5,182 bases of DNA from DASPKW01 sp038244055 (GTDB lineage: Bacteria > Planctomycetota > Phycisphaerae > Tepidisphaerales > Tepidisphaeraceae): the NCBI GenBank assembly GCA_038244055.1, contig JBBRTW010000488.1:1-5182 (forward strand), read 5' to 3'. Position numbers and translations under genes: made by a program. Positions 1 through 4,732 of the stretch are shown in pieces. Each line of letters starts with the position of its first letter. Positions within the stretch are counted from its first letter, which is position 1. The notes beneath the pieces were generated by a model, which did no database searches, was not told the DNA's origin, and worked only from the letters and a program-made list of their open reading frames with translations.

Positions 1-172
1 CAATCCGCAATCCGCAATCCGCAATCCGCAATCCGCAATCCGCAATCCGCAATCCGCAATCCGCAATCCGCAATCCAAAATCCGCAATCCAAAATCCGCA
101 ATCCAAAATCCGCAATCCAAAATCCAAAATCCAAAATCCAAAATCCAAAATCCAAAATCCAAAATCCGCAAT
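1..172. repeat. Heptamer tandem repeat array (CAATCCG / AAATCCA), 24 units
   Basis: A perfect 7-bp period runs from base 1 to 168. There are ten CAATCCG units (1-70), three CAATCCA-AAATCCG pairs (71-112), one CAATCCA (113-119), six AAATCCA (120-161) and one AAATCCG (162-168), then a partial CAAT. The variants lie in blocks, which suggests local slippage or unequal exchange rather than random drift. The array touches the window edge, so its true length is unknown. It ends about 14 bp before the ferredoxin -35 element. It contains no gene. Heptamer short tandem repeats of this style are known from filamentous cyanobacteria; a similar repeat class is inferred here. Confidence 0.97.
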
Positions 173-185
173 TGTCCCCCCTATC

Positions 186-213
186 TTGCCCGCAGCGTAT
201 CCTTTCCTATAAT
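186..213 (+). promoter_or_regulatory. Sigma70-like promoter of the ferredoxin gene, probably leaderless
   Basis: A -35-like TTGCCC (186-191) and a perfect TATAAT -10 (208-213) are separated by 16 bp. The -10 ends only 7 bp before the ATG at 221, so transcription should begin at or within one or two bases of the start codon. No Shine-Dalgarno sequence precedes this ATG, which fits leaderless translation. The promoter call rests on the consensus match; the leaderless reading is inference from spacing. Confidence 0.65.
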
Positions 214-220
214 CCTGGCA

Positions 221-487
221 ATGGCCCACATTATTGCCCAACCCTGCATTGGCACCAAGGACACCGCCTGCGTCGCGGTTTGCCCGGTCGACTGCATTCA
301 CCCGACCAAGGACGAGCCGGATTTCGAGCCGGCCGAGCTTTTATACATCGACAACGATGTCTGCATCGATTGCGGTCTCTGCGTCGATGAATGCCCGGTC
401 AAGGCGATTTTCCCCCAGGATGACCTCCCGGCCGAGTGGAATTCATTCATCGAGCGCAATGCGCAGTATTACCGGGATAAGAAGTAG
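221..487 (+). CDS. fdxA: 7Fe-type ([3Fe-4S][4Fe-4S]) dicluster ferredoxin
   Basis: This 88-residue acidic soluble protein is a small cytoplasmic electron carrier. Cysteines sit at 9, 17, 21 and 25 (CVAVCPVDC at 17-25), then at 48, 51, 54 and 58 (CIDCGLCVDECP at 48-59). This matches the Azotobacter FdI / FdxA arrangement, where Cys 9, 17 and 58 would hold the [3Fe-4S] cluster and Cys 21, 48, 51 and 54 the [4Fe-4S] cluster. The second position of the first motif is Thr12 instead of Cys, which favours 3Fe over 4Fe at that site. About 22 residues separate the two Cys groups, longer than in FdI. The C-terminal AIFPQDDLP stretch and the following WNSFIERNAQYY helix are family-like. The ATG at 221 is chosen because the motif-bearing product begins here and a TATAAT lies just upstream; there is no Shine-Dalgarno site. 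The redox partner cannot be told from the neighbours. The class is secure; the exact cluster content is inferred. Confidence 0.93.
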   Translation: MAHIIAQPCIGTKDTACVAVCPVDCIHPTKDEPDFEPAELLYIDNDVCIDCGLCVDECPVKAIFPQDDLPAEWNSFIERNAQYYRDKK

Positions 488-498
488 CGCCCAGGTAG

Positions 499-517
499 CA
501 CGGGCATCTTGCCCGTG
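499..517. repeat. Short palindromic element CACGGGCA-TCT-TGCCCGTG
   Basis: A perfect 8-bp inverted repeat with a 3-nt loop lies 12 bp after the ferredoxin stop codon. There is no T-tract, so it is not a typical terminator. It could still stabilise the 3' end of the ferredoxin mRNA. A related GGGCAACGG/CCGTTGCCCGTG palindrome lies inside the ATPase gene at 1963-1987, which suggests a dispersed repeat family. Confidence 0.7.
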
Positions 518-597
518 ACGGCGGCCCCCAATTTCCACAAGCAAGAATCAGAGATAAATTGCCCGTTTGGGTAATAAACTCGCCATTCGAACATTTC

Positions 598-617
598 ACC
601 CCTTGCAGGGGTATTAT
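598..617 (+). promoter_or_regulatory. Candidate copper-sensor operator with -10 element upstream of the YHS gene
   Basis: The inverted repeat ACCCC-N5-GGGGT (598-612) directly abuts TATTAT (612-617), which matches the -10 consensus at five of six positions. TTCGAA at 586-591 lies 20 bp upstream, a long spacing of the kind MerR-family activators use; the ACCCC/GGGGT arms instead resemble CsoR-type operators. A third C-run (618-621) allows a mutually exclusive GGGG-N6-CCCC pairing. Control by copper is inferred from the operator shape plus the metal-binding product downstream. No regulator gene is in the window. Confidence 0.35.
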
Positions 618-647
618 CCCCGGTTGCTGAAATCGTAATCCAAGTTC

Positions 648-653
648 AAGGAG
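648..653 (+). promoter_or_regulatory. Strong Shine-Dalgarno site of the YHS gene
   Basis: AAGGAG lies 7 nt before the ATG at 661, an optimal spacing. It fixes the start of this gene and shows that the organism also uses conventional leadered translation. Confidence 0.85.
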
Positions 654-660
654 TCCCCGC

Positions 661-939
661 ATGAAGCGTCACGCATTGTATTCCGCTGTTGTGGCCGTGC
701 TGATGGGTGGAGCGGCGCTGGTTTTCGCGGCCGACAAGCCCGCCACGCCCACCACCAGGCCGGCCGCGACCCAGCCCAGCAAGCCGGTCAACAAGGACTG
801 CCCCGTCGAAGGCAAGGGACATGAGGTCGACCCCAAGGTCACCGTCATCTACAAGGGCAAGACCATCGGCTTCTGCTGCCGCGATTGCATCGATGAGTTC
901 AACAAGGATCCGGAGAAGTATGTCGCGGGCTTGAAGTAA
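661..939 (+). CDS. Secreted YHS-domain metal-binding protein
   Basis: The product has 92 residues. Residues 1-23 form a classic Sec signal peptide: Lys2/Arg3, a hydrophobic core, and VFA before Ala24 as a likely signal peptidase I site. There is no lipobox Cys. A Pro/Thr/Ala-rich linker (25-44) leads to a compact YHS/TRASH-type domain (45-92) with CPVEG (Cys47), a YKGKTIGFCC turn (Cys72, Cys73), Cys76, and a DEFNKDPEKY helix. Domains of this kind bind soft metals through these cysteines and often accompany copper or heavy-metal P-type ATPases. Its periplasmic location and the Cu(I)-type ATPase starting 193 bp downstream suggest a copper-binding or delivery role, which is inference. The AAGGAG site supports the start. 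A terminator at 1049-1079 probably separates it from the ATPase. The domain call is firm; the metal is not proven. Confidence 0.88.
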   Translation: MKRHALYSAVVAVLMGGAALVFAADKPATPTTRPAATQPSKPVNKDCPVEGKGHEVDPKVTVIYKGKTIGFCCRDCIDEFNKDPEKYVAGLK

Positions 940-1013
940 GTTGTCGTTGGTCAATTGTCCATGGTCAATTGTTGATGTTCTGTGGTCAATTGTCAGTTGT
1001 CAGTTGTCCGTCG
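937..1013. repeat. Degenerate heptamer-phased repeat (TCAATTG / TCAGTTG) beginning at the YHS stop codon
   Basis: Eleven consecutive 7-bp blocks run in one register: TAAGTTG, TCGTTGG, TCAATTG, TCCATGG, TCAATTG, TTGATGT, TCTGTGG, TCAATTG, TCAGTTG, TCAGTTG, TCCGTCG. The 11-mer TGGTCAATTGT occurs at 948, 962 and 983, with offsets of 14 and 21, both multiples of seven. The first block contains the TAA stop of the YHS gene. It looks like an older, eroded relative of the array at 1-172, whose last partial unit reads CAATTGT. Confidence 0.85.
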
Positions 1014-1048
1014 CTTTCAGCGGCGGCATCCGATTGAAGGATCAATAG

Positions 1049-1079
1049 CGCCTGCGGAGTTAGCTCCGCGGGCGTTTTC
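1049..1079 (+). terminator. Rho-independent terminator after the YHS gene
   Basis: An 11-bp GC-rich stem (1049-1059 with 1064-1074, containing one G-T wobble) closed by a TTAG loop is followed directly by TTTTC. It sits 110 bp after the YHS stop codon and about 55 bp before the ATPase start, so the two metal genes probably form separate transcription units. Confidence 0.75.
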
Positions 1080-1118
1080 ATTGGGATGCTTGGGCTGCGT
1101 TGGAATTGCTTTTCGGCC

Positions 1119-1124
1119 TACAAT
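1119..1124 (+). promoter_or_regulatory. TACAAT -10 element just upstream of the ATPase start
   Basis: TACAAT matches the -10 consensus at five of six positions and ends 8 bp before the ATG at 1133. It would place the transcription start within a base or two of the start codon. No convincing -35 is seen at 16-18 bp spacing. This position argues against the alternative in-frame TTG start at 1100, which lies upstream of the -10. Confidence 0.45.
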
Positions 1125-1132
1125 GCGAGGAT

Positions 1133-3748
1133 ATGGGAAGTTTGGTTTCACCAGCACCGACCGGGGAATTGGATCAATGCGTCCTGGACGTATCGGGGAT
1201 GGACTGCGCCTCCTGCGTGTCGCATGTGACCAAGGCGGCGAGGGCGCTGCCGGGAGTGCGCGAGGCACAGGTGAATCTGGCGCGGGGGCGGGCGGTGGTG
1301 CGGTTTGATTCGGCCGCGGTTCGCCCGGAGCAAATCGCGGCCGCCATCACCGAGGCGGGGTATCCCTCGACGGCGCAGAAGGCCGGTCATCAATTGGATG
1401 CGGCTCAGGCCGAAGGCGAGCGCGTGCGCCGGCAGCGCGAGCAGGCGCGGGCCTGGCTGCGGCGGGCCCTGCTGGGAATTATCCTTTGGTTCCCCGTGGA
1501 ACTGACCCACTGGATCCTGGCGGCCTTCACCACCGCGCCGCATCACATCAGCAAGCCCGGCTGGATGGACTGGCTCAGCCTGGTCACGGCCACCCTCGCC
1601 ATGATTTTTATCGGCGGCGGCTTCTACCGCTCGGCCTTCAAAGCGCTGATCCGGCGCACGACCAACATGGATGTGCTCATCTCCATGGGCGCATCGGTGG
1701 CCTACATTTACAGCCTGATCGCGCTCATCGGGTTGTTGGCGGGATGGTGGAGCACGCTCCCGACACTCTATTTCATGGAATCGACCGGCTTACTGGCCCT
1801 GATCTCCCTCGGCCATTACCTCGAAGCCCGCGCCCGCGATCAAGCCGGCTCGGCCATTCACGAACTCTTGAACCTGACCCCGGCCACAGCGCTGCGATTG
1901 AAAGATGACACCGTCGCTGGTGGCACGAGCAGCATGGGTGGCACTGGCACTGTGGGTGGCATGGGCAACGGTACTCCGTTGCCCGTGTCTGCTGCTGCGA
2001 TTGCGCCGGCAGCCACCGGGCGCGGGTTGAAGCTCAATGTGCTGGCTGTCACCGCCCCCCTGCCAACACCCAACGCCCCCACCGCACCCGATTTCGCCAC
2101 CGACTACGAAGAAGTCCCCGTCTCCGAACTCGCAACCGGCGACCGCATTCTCATCCGACCCGGCGACCGCATCCCCGTCGATGGCATCGTCATCTCCGGC
2201 CAATCCGACATCGATGAATCCACCATCACCGGCGAACCCATCCCCATCGCCCGCGCCAAGGATGATGAAGTCATCTCCGGCACCGTCAACCAGACCGGCC
2301 GGCTCATCGTCCGCGCCACCCGCGTGGGCGCGGAAACCGCCCTCGCCCAGATCGTCCGCCTCGTCGAGCAAGCCCAGAACAGCCGTCCGCCCGTGCAGAA
2401 ACTGGCCGATCAAATCAGTGCGATCTTCGTCCCGACGGTCCTGTGCATCGCGCTGGCAACCGGGATCGGCTGGTATGTCTGGGGCTCGACTCACGGCTGG
2501 GATTCACCCTCGACCTGGGCGCAGATCGCCAAATCGGTCTGCTCGGTCCTGATCATCGCCTGCCCCTGCGCCCTCGGCCTGGCCGTGCCGGCGGCCTTGA
2601 TGGTCGGCACCGGCCGCGGCGCAAAACGCGGCATCCTGATCCGCGATATCGATGCCCTGCAACATGCCGAGAAGATTTCCATCATCGTGCTCGATAAGAC
2701 CGGGACCATCACCCGCGGCAAGCCCTCCGTTGCCGAAGTGCTCCCGGCCGACGGCATCAACAAAGCCGACCTCCTGCAACTGGCCGCCTCGGCCGAGCAG
2801 TTCTCCGAGCACCCGCTGGCCAGGGCGATTCTCCGCGCCGCCGAGGAAGCGGATGTGAATCCCACCGACCCCGATTCCTTCGACTACGAGCCGGGGCTGG
2901 GTGTGGTCGCCGTGGTGAGCGGCCGAACTATTCTGGCGGGCAATGAAGCGCTGCTGGAGAAACATGGAGGGGCGGTGGGGATGCAGGCGCAAGGACACGG
3001 CGGCCGCTCGATTGTCCACATCGCCGAGAAACCGGCGGCCAGCGCGGACGGACCGATCGCCGCGCCCCGTTACCTCGCCGCGCCCCGTTACCTCGGCGCG
3101 ATCCTGATCGACGACCAGATCAAGCCCGATTCGAAAGCTGCCATCGCCGAATTGCAGGCGATGGGTCTGAAAATCGTCCTGCTCACCGGCGACAACGCCG
3201 CCGCCGCCAAAGCCATCGCCGATCAGGTCGGCATCACCGACATCCGCGCCCAGGTCCGCCCCGGCGGCAAAGCCGAGGTGATCCGCGAGTTGCAGATGGA
3301 GTTGCGAGTTGCGAGTTCCGAGTTGCCCGTTGCGGGTGACGGGCTTCAATCGCCCCCAACTCCCCTCTCGCAACTCGCAACCCGCAACTCGCAACTCTCC
3401 CGCAACTCCGTGGCCATGGTCGGCGATGGCATCAACGACGCTCCCGCGCTGGCCGCCGCCGATCTCGGCATCGCCATCGGCTCGGGCTCGGATATCGCCA
3501 AGGAGACGGGCGGAATCGTGCTGGTCTCCGGCTCGCTGCACGGGATTGCCACATCATTGCGGCTCTCGCGGGCGACGATGCGGAAGATTCGCTGGAATCT
3601 TTTCTTCGCCTTTATCTACAACATCGTGCTGATTCCGATCGCCGCCCTCGGGCTGGCCAGCCCGCTCCTCGCGGCCGGGGCCATGGCTTTGTCGGATGTA
3701 ACCGTCATCGGAAATGCACTGCTTTTGCGGCGGTCGCGGATCGATTAA
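1133..3748 (+). CDS. copA: Cu(I)-type P1B heavy-metal-transporting ATPase with repeat-derived insertions
   Basis: This 871-residue inner-membrane pump is expected to export Cu(I) using ATP. Domains in order: one N-terminal HMA domain (about 16-82) with GMDCASC (22-28; Cys25, Cys28); membrane helices near 110-132, 146-165, 181-205 and 211-230; actuator domain with TGEP (366-369); helices near 428-450 and 466-490, with the metal-site CPC at 477-479; phosphorylation motif DKTGT (Asp521); nucleotide-domain SEHPLA (558-563; His560) and GLG (588-590); TGDN (685-688); GDGINDAP (764-771); and helices near 821-842 and 843-865 with Tyr829-Asn830 and MALSD (851-855). CPC, YN and MxxS indicate the Cu(I) subgroup, but the usual second Ser of MxxSS is Asp855. 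All catalytic motifs are intact. Extra segments at about 259-324, 633-654 and 721-759 make it longer than the family's usual 700-800 residues. The ATG at 1133 is preferred; GAGG lies only 2 nt upstream of it. Single-gene transcription is likely. Confidence 0.95.
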   Translation: MGSLVSPAPTGELDQCVLDVSGMDCASCVSHVTKAARALPGVREAQVNLARGRAVVRFDSAAVRPEQIAAAITEAGYPSTAQKAGHQLDAAQAEGERVRRQREQARAWLRRALLGIILWFPVELTHWILAAFTTAPHHISKPGWMDWLSLVTATLAMIFIGGGFYRSAFKALIRRTTNMDVLISMGASVAYIYSLIALIGLLAGWWSTLPTLYFMESTGLLALISLGHYLEARARDQAGSAIHELLNLTPATALRLKDDTVAGGTSSMGGTGTVGGMGNGTPLPVSAAAIAPAATGRGLKLNVLAVTAPLPTPNAPTAPDFATDYEEVPVSELATGDRILIRPGDRIPVDGIVISGQSDIDESTITGEPIPIARAKDDEVISGTVNQTGRLIVRATRVGAETALAQIVRLVEQAQNSRPPVQKLADQISAIFVPTVLCIALATGIGWYVWGSTHGWDSPSTWAQIAKSVCSVLIIACPCALGLAVPAALMVGTGRGAKRGILIRDIDALQHAEKISIIVLDKTGTITRGKPSVAEVLPADGINKADLLQLAASAEQFSEHPLARAILRAAEEADVNPTDPDSFDYEPGLGVVAVVSGRTILAGNEALLEKHGGAVGMQAQGHGGRSIVHIAEKPAASADGPIAAPRYLAAPRYLGAILIDDQIKPDSKAAIAELQAMGLKIVLLTGDNAAAAKAIADQVGITDIRAQVRPGGKAEVIRELQMELRVASSELPVAGDGLQSPPTPLSQLATRNSQLSRNSVAMVGDGINDAPALAAADLGIAIGSGSDIAKETGGIVLVSGSLHGIATSLRLSRATMRKIRWNLFFAFIYNIVLIPIAALGLASPLLAAGAMALSDVTVIGNALLLRRSRID
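1907..2104 (+). other. In-frame low-complexity insertion in the ATPase actuator domain
   Basis: Residues about 259-324 separate the end of the helix-4 cytoplasmic extension (TPATALRLKDD) from the normal start of the actuator strand (EEVPVSELATGD). In typical P1B ATPases these two parts are joined by only a few residues. The inserted peptide is rich in Gly, Met, Thr, Pro and Ala and is probably disordered. Its DNA is repetitive (GGGTGGCA at 1936 and 1954) and holds the 1963-1984 palindrome. Confidence 0.8.
1958..1989. repeat. Palindromic element inside the ATPase gene
   Basis: GGGCAACGG (1963-1971) and CCGTTGCCC (1976-1984) form a perfect 9-bp stem with a TACT loop. Pairing extends outward with two wobbles to 1958-1989. 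The right flank, TTGCCCGTG, shares TGCCCGTG with the intergenic palindrome at 499-517, so this looks like a copy of the same dispersed repeat type captured in a coding region. Confidence 0.7.
3057..3094 (+). repeat. 18-bp exact tandem duplication in the ATPase (APRYL repeat)
   Basis: Bases 3059-3076 and 3077-3094 are identical, so residues 643-648 (AAPRYL) repeat exactly at 649-654. The matching period extends two bases further left. It sits between the nucleotide-binding domain and the return strand of the phosphorylation domain (GAILIDDQIKPDS). Perfect identity, including wobble bases, indicates a recent duplication. It preserves the reading frame. Confidence 0.92.
3293..3409. repeat. Inverted heptamer repeat inserted in frame within the ATPase phosphorylation domain
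   Basis: GAGTTGC-type heptamers fill 3299-3333 (GAGTTGC, GAGTTGC, GAGTTCC, GAGTTGC, CCGTTGC). Their reverse complement (CGCAACT, CGCAACC, CGCAACT, CGCAACT, then CGCAACT after a 4-nt slip) fills 3369-3407. The two arms could form a long imperfect hairpin around a loop of about 35 nt. The insert codes for residues about 721-759, rich in Ser, Leu, Arg and Pro, between VIREL and VAMVGDGINDAP, which are nearly adjacent in ordinary family members. At about 117 bp (39 codons) it keeps the frame. Confidence 0.85.
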
Positions 3749-3822
3749 TCGCGCGCACGGGTGCGGGATTGTCGTGCAGAAATCGACCGCCATGCGACGA
3801 TATAGCGCGGGGCGACCTCATC

Positions 3823-3859
3823 CGGCCGGGCGGACGCCCTCAGCCCTCCGGCCCGGCCG
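3823..3859. repeat. Large GC-rich hairpin downstream of the ATPase gene
   Basis: CGGCCGGGCGGA (3823-3834) pairs with TCCGGCCCGGCCG (3847-3859) with a single bulged base, around a 12-nt loop. It lies 75 bp after the ATPase stop codon. There is no adjacent T-run; the nearest, CCCTTTTTAAGG, is about 20 bp further on. It may still end or protect the ATPase transcript, but it is not a canonical rho-independent terminator. Confidence 0.55.
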
Positions 3860-3893
3860 ATTAAACAATCGTTCGAATTGCCCTTTTTAAGGC

Positions 3894-3922
3894 TTGACGT
3901 TATTGCGGCATGTGGCTTCAAT
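3894..3922 (+). promoter_or_regulatory. Candidate sigma70-like promoter of the hyperacidic gene
   Basis: TTGACG (3894-3899, five of six to consensus) and TTCAAT (3917-3922, four of six) are separated by an ideal 17 bp. The transcript would start near 3929 with a leader of about 80 nt. The call rests on consensus matching only. Confidence 0.45.
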
Positions 3923-3994
3923 ACCGCCACTTCCGCCCGGGAAGGTTTGTCATCGCCCGGTGGAAGAGAATGCGTTCCGGAATCGAACACCCAC

Positions 3995-3999
3995 GGGAG
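3995..3999 (+). promoter_or_regulatory. Shine-Dalgarno-like site of the hyperacidic gene
   Basis: GGGAG lies 12 nt before the ATG at 4012, somewhat long spacing. It is the only such site near that start and supports 4012 over the internal Met30 codon at 4099. Confidence 0.45.
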
Positions 4000-4011
4000 T
4001 AACTGGTAACC

Positions 4012-4461
4012 ATGCGACAGAATAAAGCGACCGCGACACTCGACCTGCCTCTCTTTACCCTCCTCGCTCCGGGGCATGGGCCCGCATCCCCCTGGTGGAT
4101 GGAAGGCTTCGACATCGATCTCCTCCCCAGCGCCGCCAAGCGCAAGGCCAAGGAGGAAGATGAAGAGGAGGACGATGACGACGAGGATGAAGACGACGAC
4201 GATGAGGAGGATGAAGAGGAAGAAGAGGAGGAGGAAGACGAAGACGAGGAGGATGAAGAGGAAGAGGAGGAACTCGAAGAAGAGGAGGAAGAAGAAGAGG
4301 AGGAGGAAGAACTCGAGGAGGAGGATGAGGAGGAGTTCGACGATGAGGAGGAGGAAGAGGAGGATGATGAGGAAGAAGAGGAGGAGGAATTCGAGGAGGC
4401 CACCGATGAAGAGGAGGATGAGTACGAGGAAGAAGAGGAATTCGGTGGCGACGATGAATAA
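4012..4461 (+). CDS. Hyperacidic Asp/Glu-rich protein of unknown function
   Basis: The product has 149 residues in two parts. Residues 1-47 are ordinary in composition: a hydrophobic stretch (LDLPLFTLLAP), a Trp pair (28-29), a GFDIDLLPSAA segment, then a basic KRKAK (43-47). Residues 48-149 contain 92 Asp or Glu out of 102; residues 48-87 are 40 acidic residues in a row. The few breaks are L88, L101, F109, F127, A130, T131, Y138, F144 and two Gly, mostly isolated hydrophobic or aromatic residues. There is no signal peptide, clear membrane helix or catalytic motif. Such tails can bind cations or basic proteins, or mimic nucleic acid; none of this is shown here. A candidate promoter and a GGGAG site lie upstream and a strong terminator follows, so it looks like a real single-gene unit. 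Glu uses both GAG and GAA, which argues against simple triplet expansion. I do not recognise the family. Confidence 0.8.
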   Translation: MRQNKATATLDLPLFTLLAPGHGPASPWWMEGFDIDLLPSAAKRKAKEEDEEEDDDDEDEDDDDEEDEEEEEEEEDEDEEDEEEEEELEEEEEEEEEEEELEEEDEEEFDDEEEEEEDDEEEEEEEFEEATDEEEDEYEEEEEFGGDDE

Positions 4462-4518
4462 TCCCCGGCCACCCGGAAGCATCCCTTCCCCCGCCCGCCT
4501 GAAAATGATGTCGGCTTG

Positions 4519-4551
4519 AAACTCCCGCCCTGGTTGCGGGAGTTTTTGTTT
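4519..4551 (+). terminator. Strong rho-independent terminator after the hyperacidic gene
   Basis: AAACTCCCGC (4519-4528) and GCGGGAGTTT (4536-4545) form a perfect 10-bp stem with a 7-nt loop, followed by TTGTTT. It lies 58 bp after the stop codon of the hyperacidic gene and is the clearest terminator in the window. Confidence 0.9.
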
Positions 4552-4608
4552 GAGGACGATCCGCTTCCGAACTGTATCACCGCGCGCAACTCCGCGTTTT
4601 CCGGCAAG

Positions 4609-4653
4609 CCGGGACAGAGCGCCGGGAGCGCAGCGACCAGAGCGCCGTCCCGG
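4609..4653. repeat. Imperfect inverted and direct repeat in the spacer before the membrane protein
   Basis: CCGGGAC (4609-4615) and GTCCCGG (4647-4653) are inverted arms around a GC-rich centre. The centre holds two direct copies of AGAGCGCCG (4616-4624 and 4639-4647). The 4552-4747 spacer shows no convincing gene. The element looks like a dispersed intergenic repeat, but only one copy is visible here. Confidence 0.5.
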
Positions 4654-4732
4654 ATGGTGTTCCCCGCCAGTCGAGCCAAATCGCGCACACCTATTTACCT
4701 GGAACAACGGCGCGGCCTGTCGTCCGCGCGTG

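Noticed and set aside
1..172. CRISPR array
   Set aside because: Units are 7 bp with no spacers; this is a simple tandem repeat.
499..517. Rho-independent terminator of the ferredoxin gene
   Set aside because: The stem has no following T-run; it fits a dispersed palindromic repeat better.
982..1308. Plus-strand frame of 108 codons between the YHS and ATPase genes
   Set aside because: It starts in the heptamer repeat, crosses the terminator at 1049-1079 and overlaps the ATPase in another frame; the product is not protein-like.
1790..2494. Minus-strand open frame of 234 codons
   Set aside because: It is opposite the actuator domain of the ATPase; the composition is Gly/Asp-rich noise from GC-rich codons read backwards.
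3299..3407. Frameshift or pseudogene in the ATPase
   Set aside because: The inserted repeat keeps the reading frame, and all motifs downstream (GDGINDAP, the last two helices) are intact.
2504..3541. Long minus-strand open frame (345 codons) opposite the ATPase
   Set aside because: It is antisense to catalytic motifs of a clear P-type ATPase, and its Gly/Asp/Arg-rich product has no recognisable domain. It is a typical high-GC shadow frame.
4076..4519. Plus-strand frame with an Arg/Lys-rich product overlapping the hyperacidic gene
   Set aside because: It is the shifted reading of GAGGAA-type codons (AGG, AAG, AGA). It has no start signal, while the acidic frame has promoter, GGGAG and terminator context.
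3918..4688. Minus-strand frame with a very long poly-Ser tract
   Set aside because: It is another frame of the same acidic-codon tract (TCC/TCT/TCG/TCA). It has no ribosome site and no domain.
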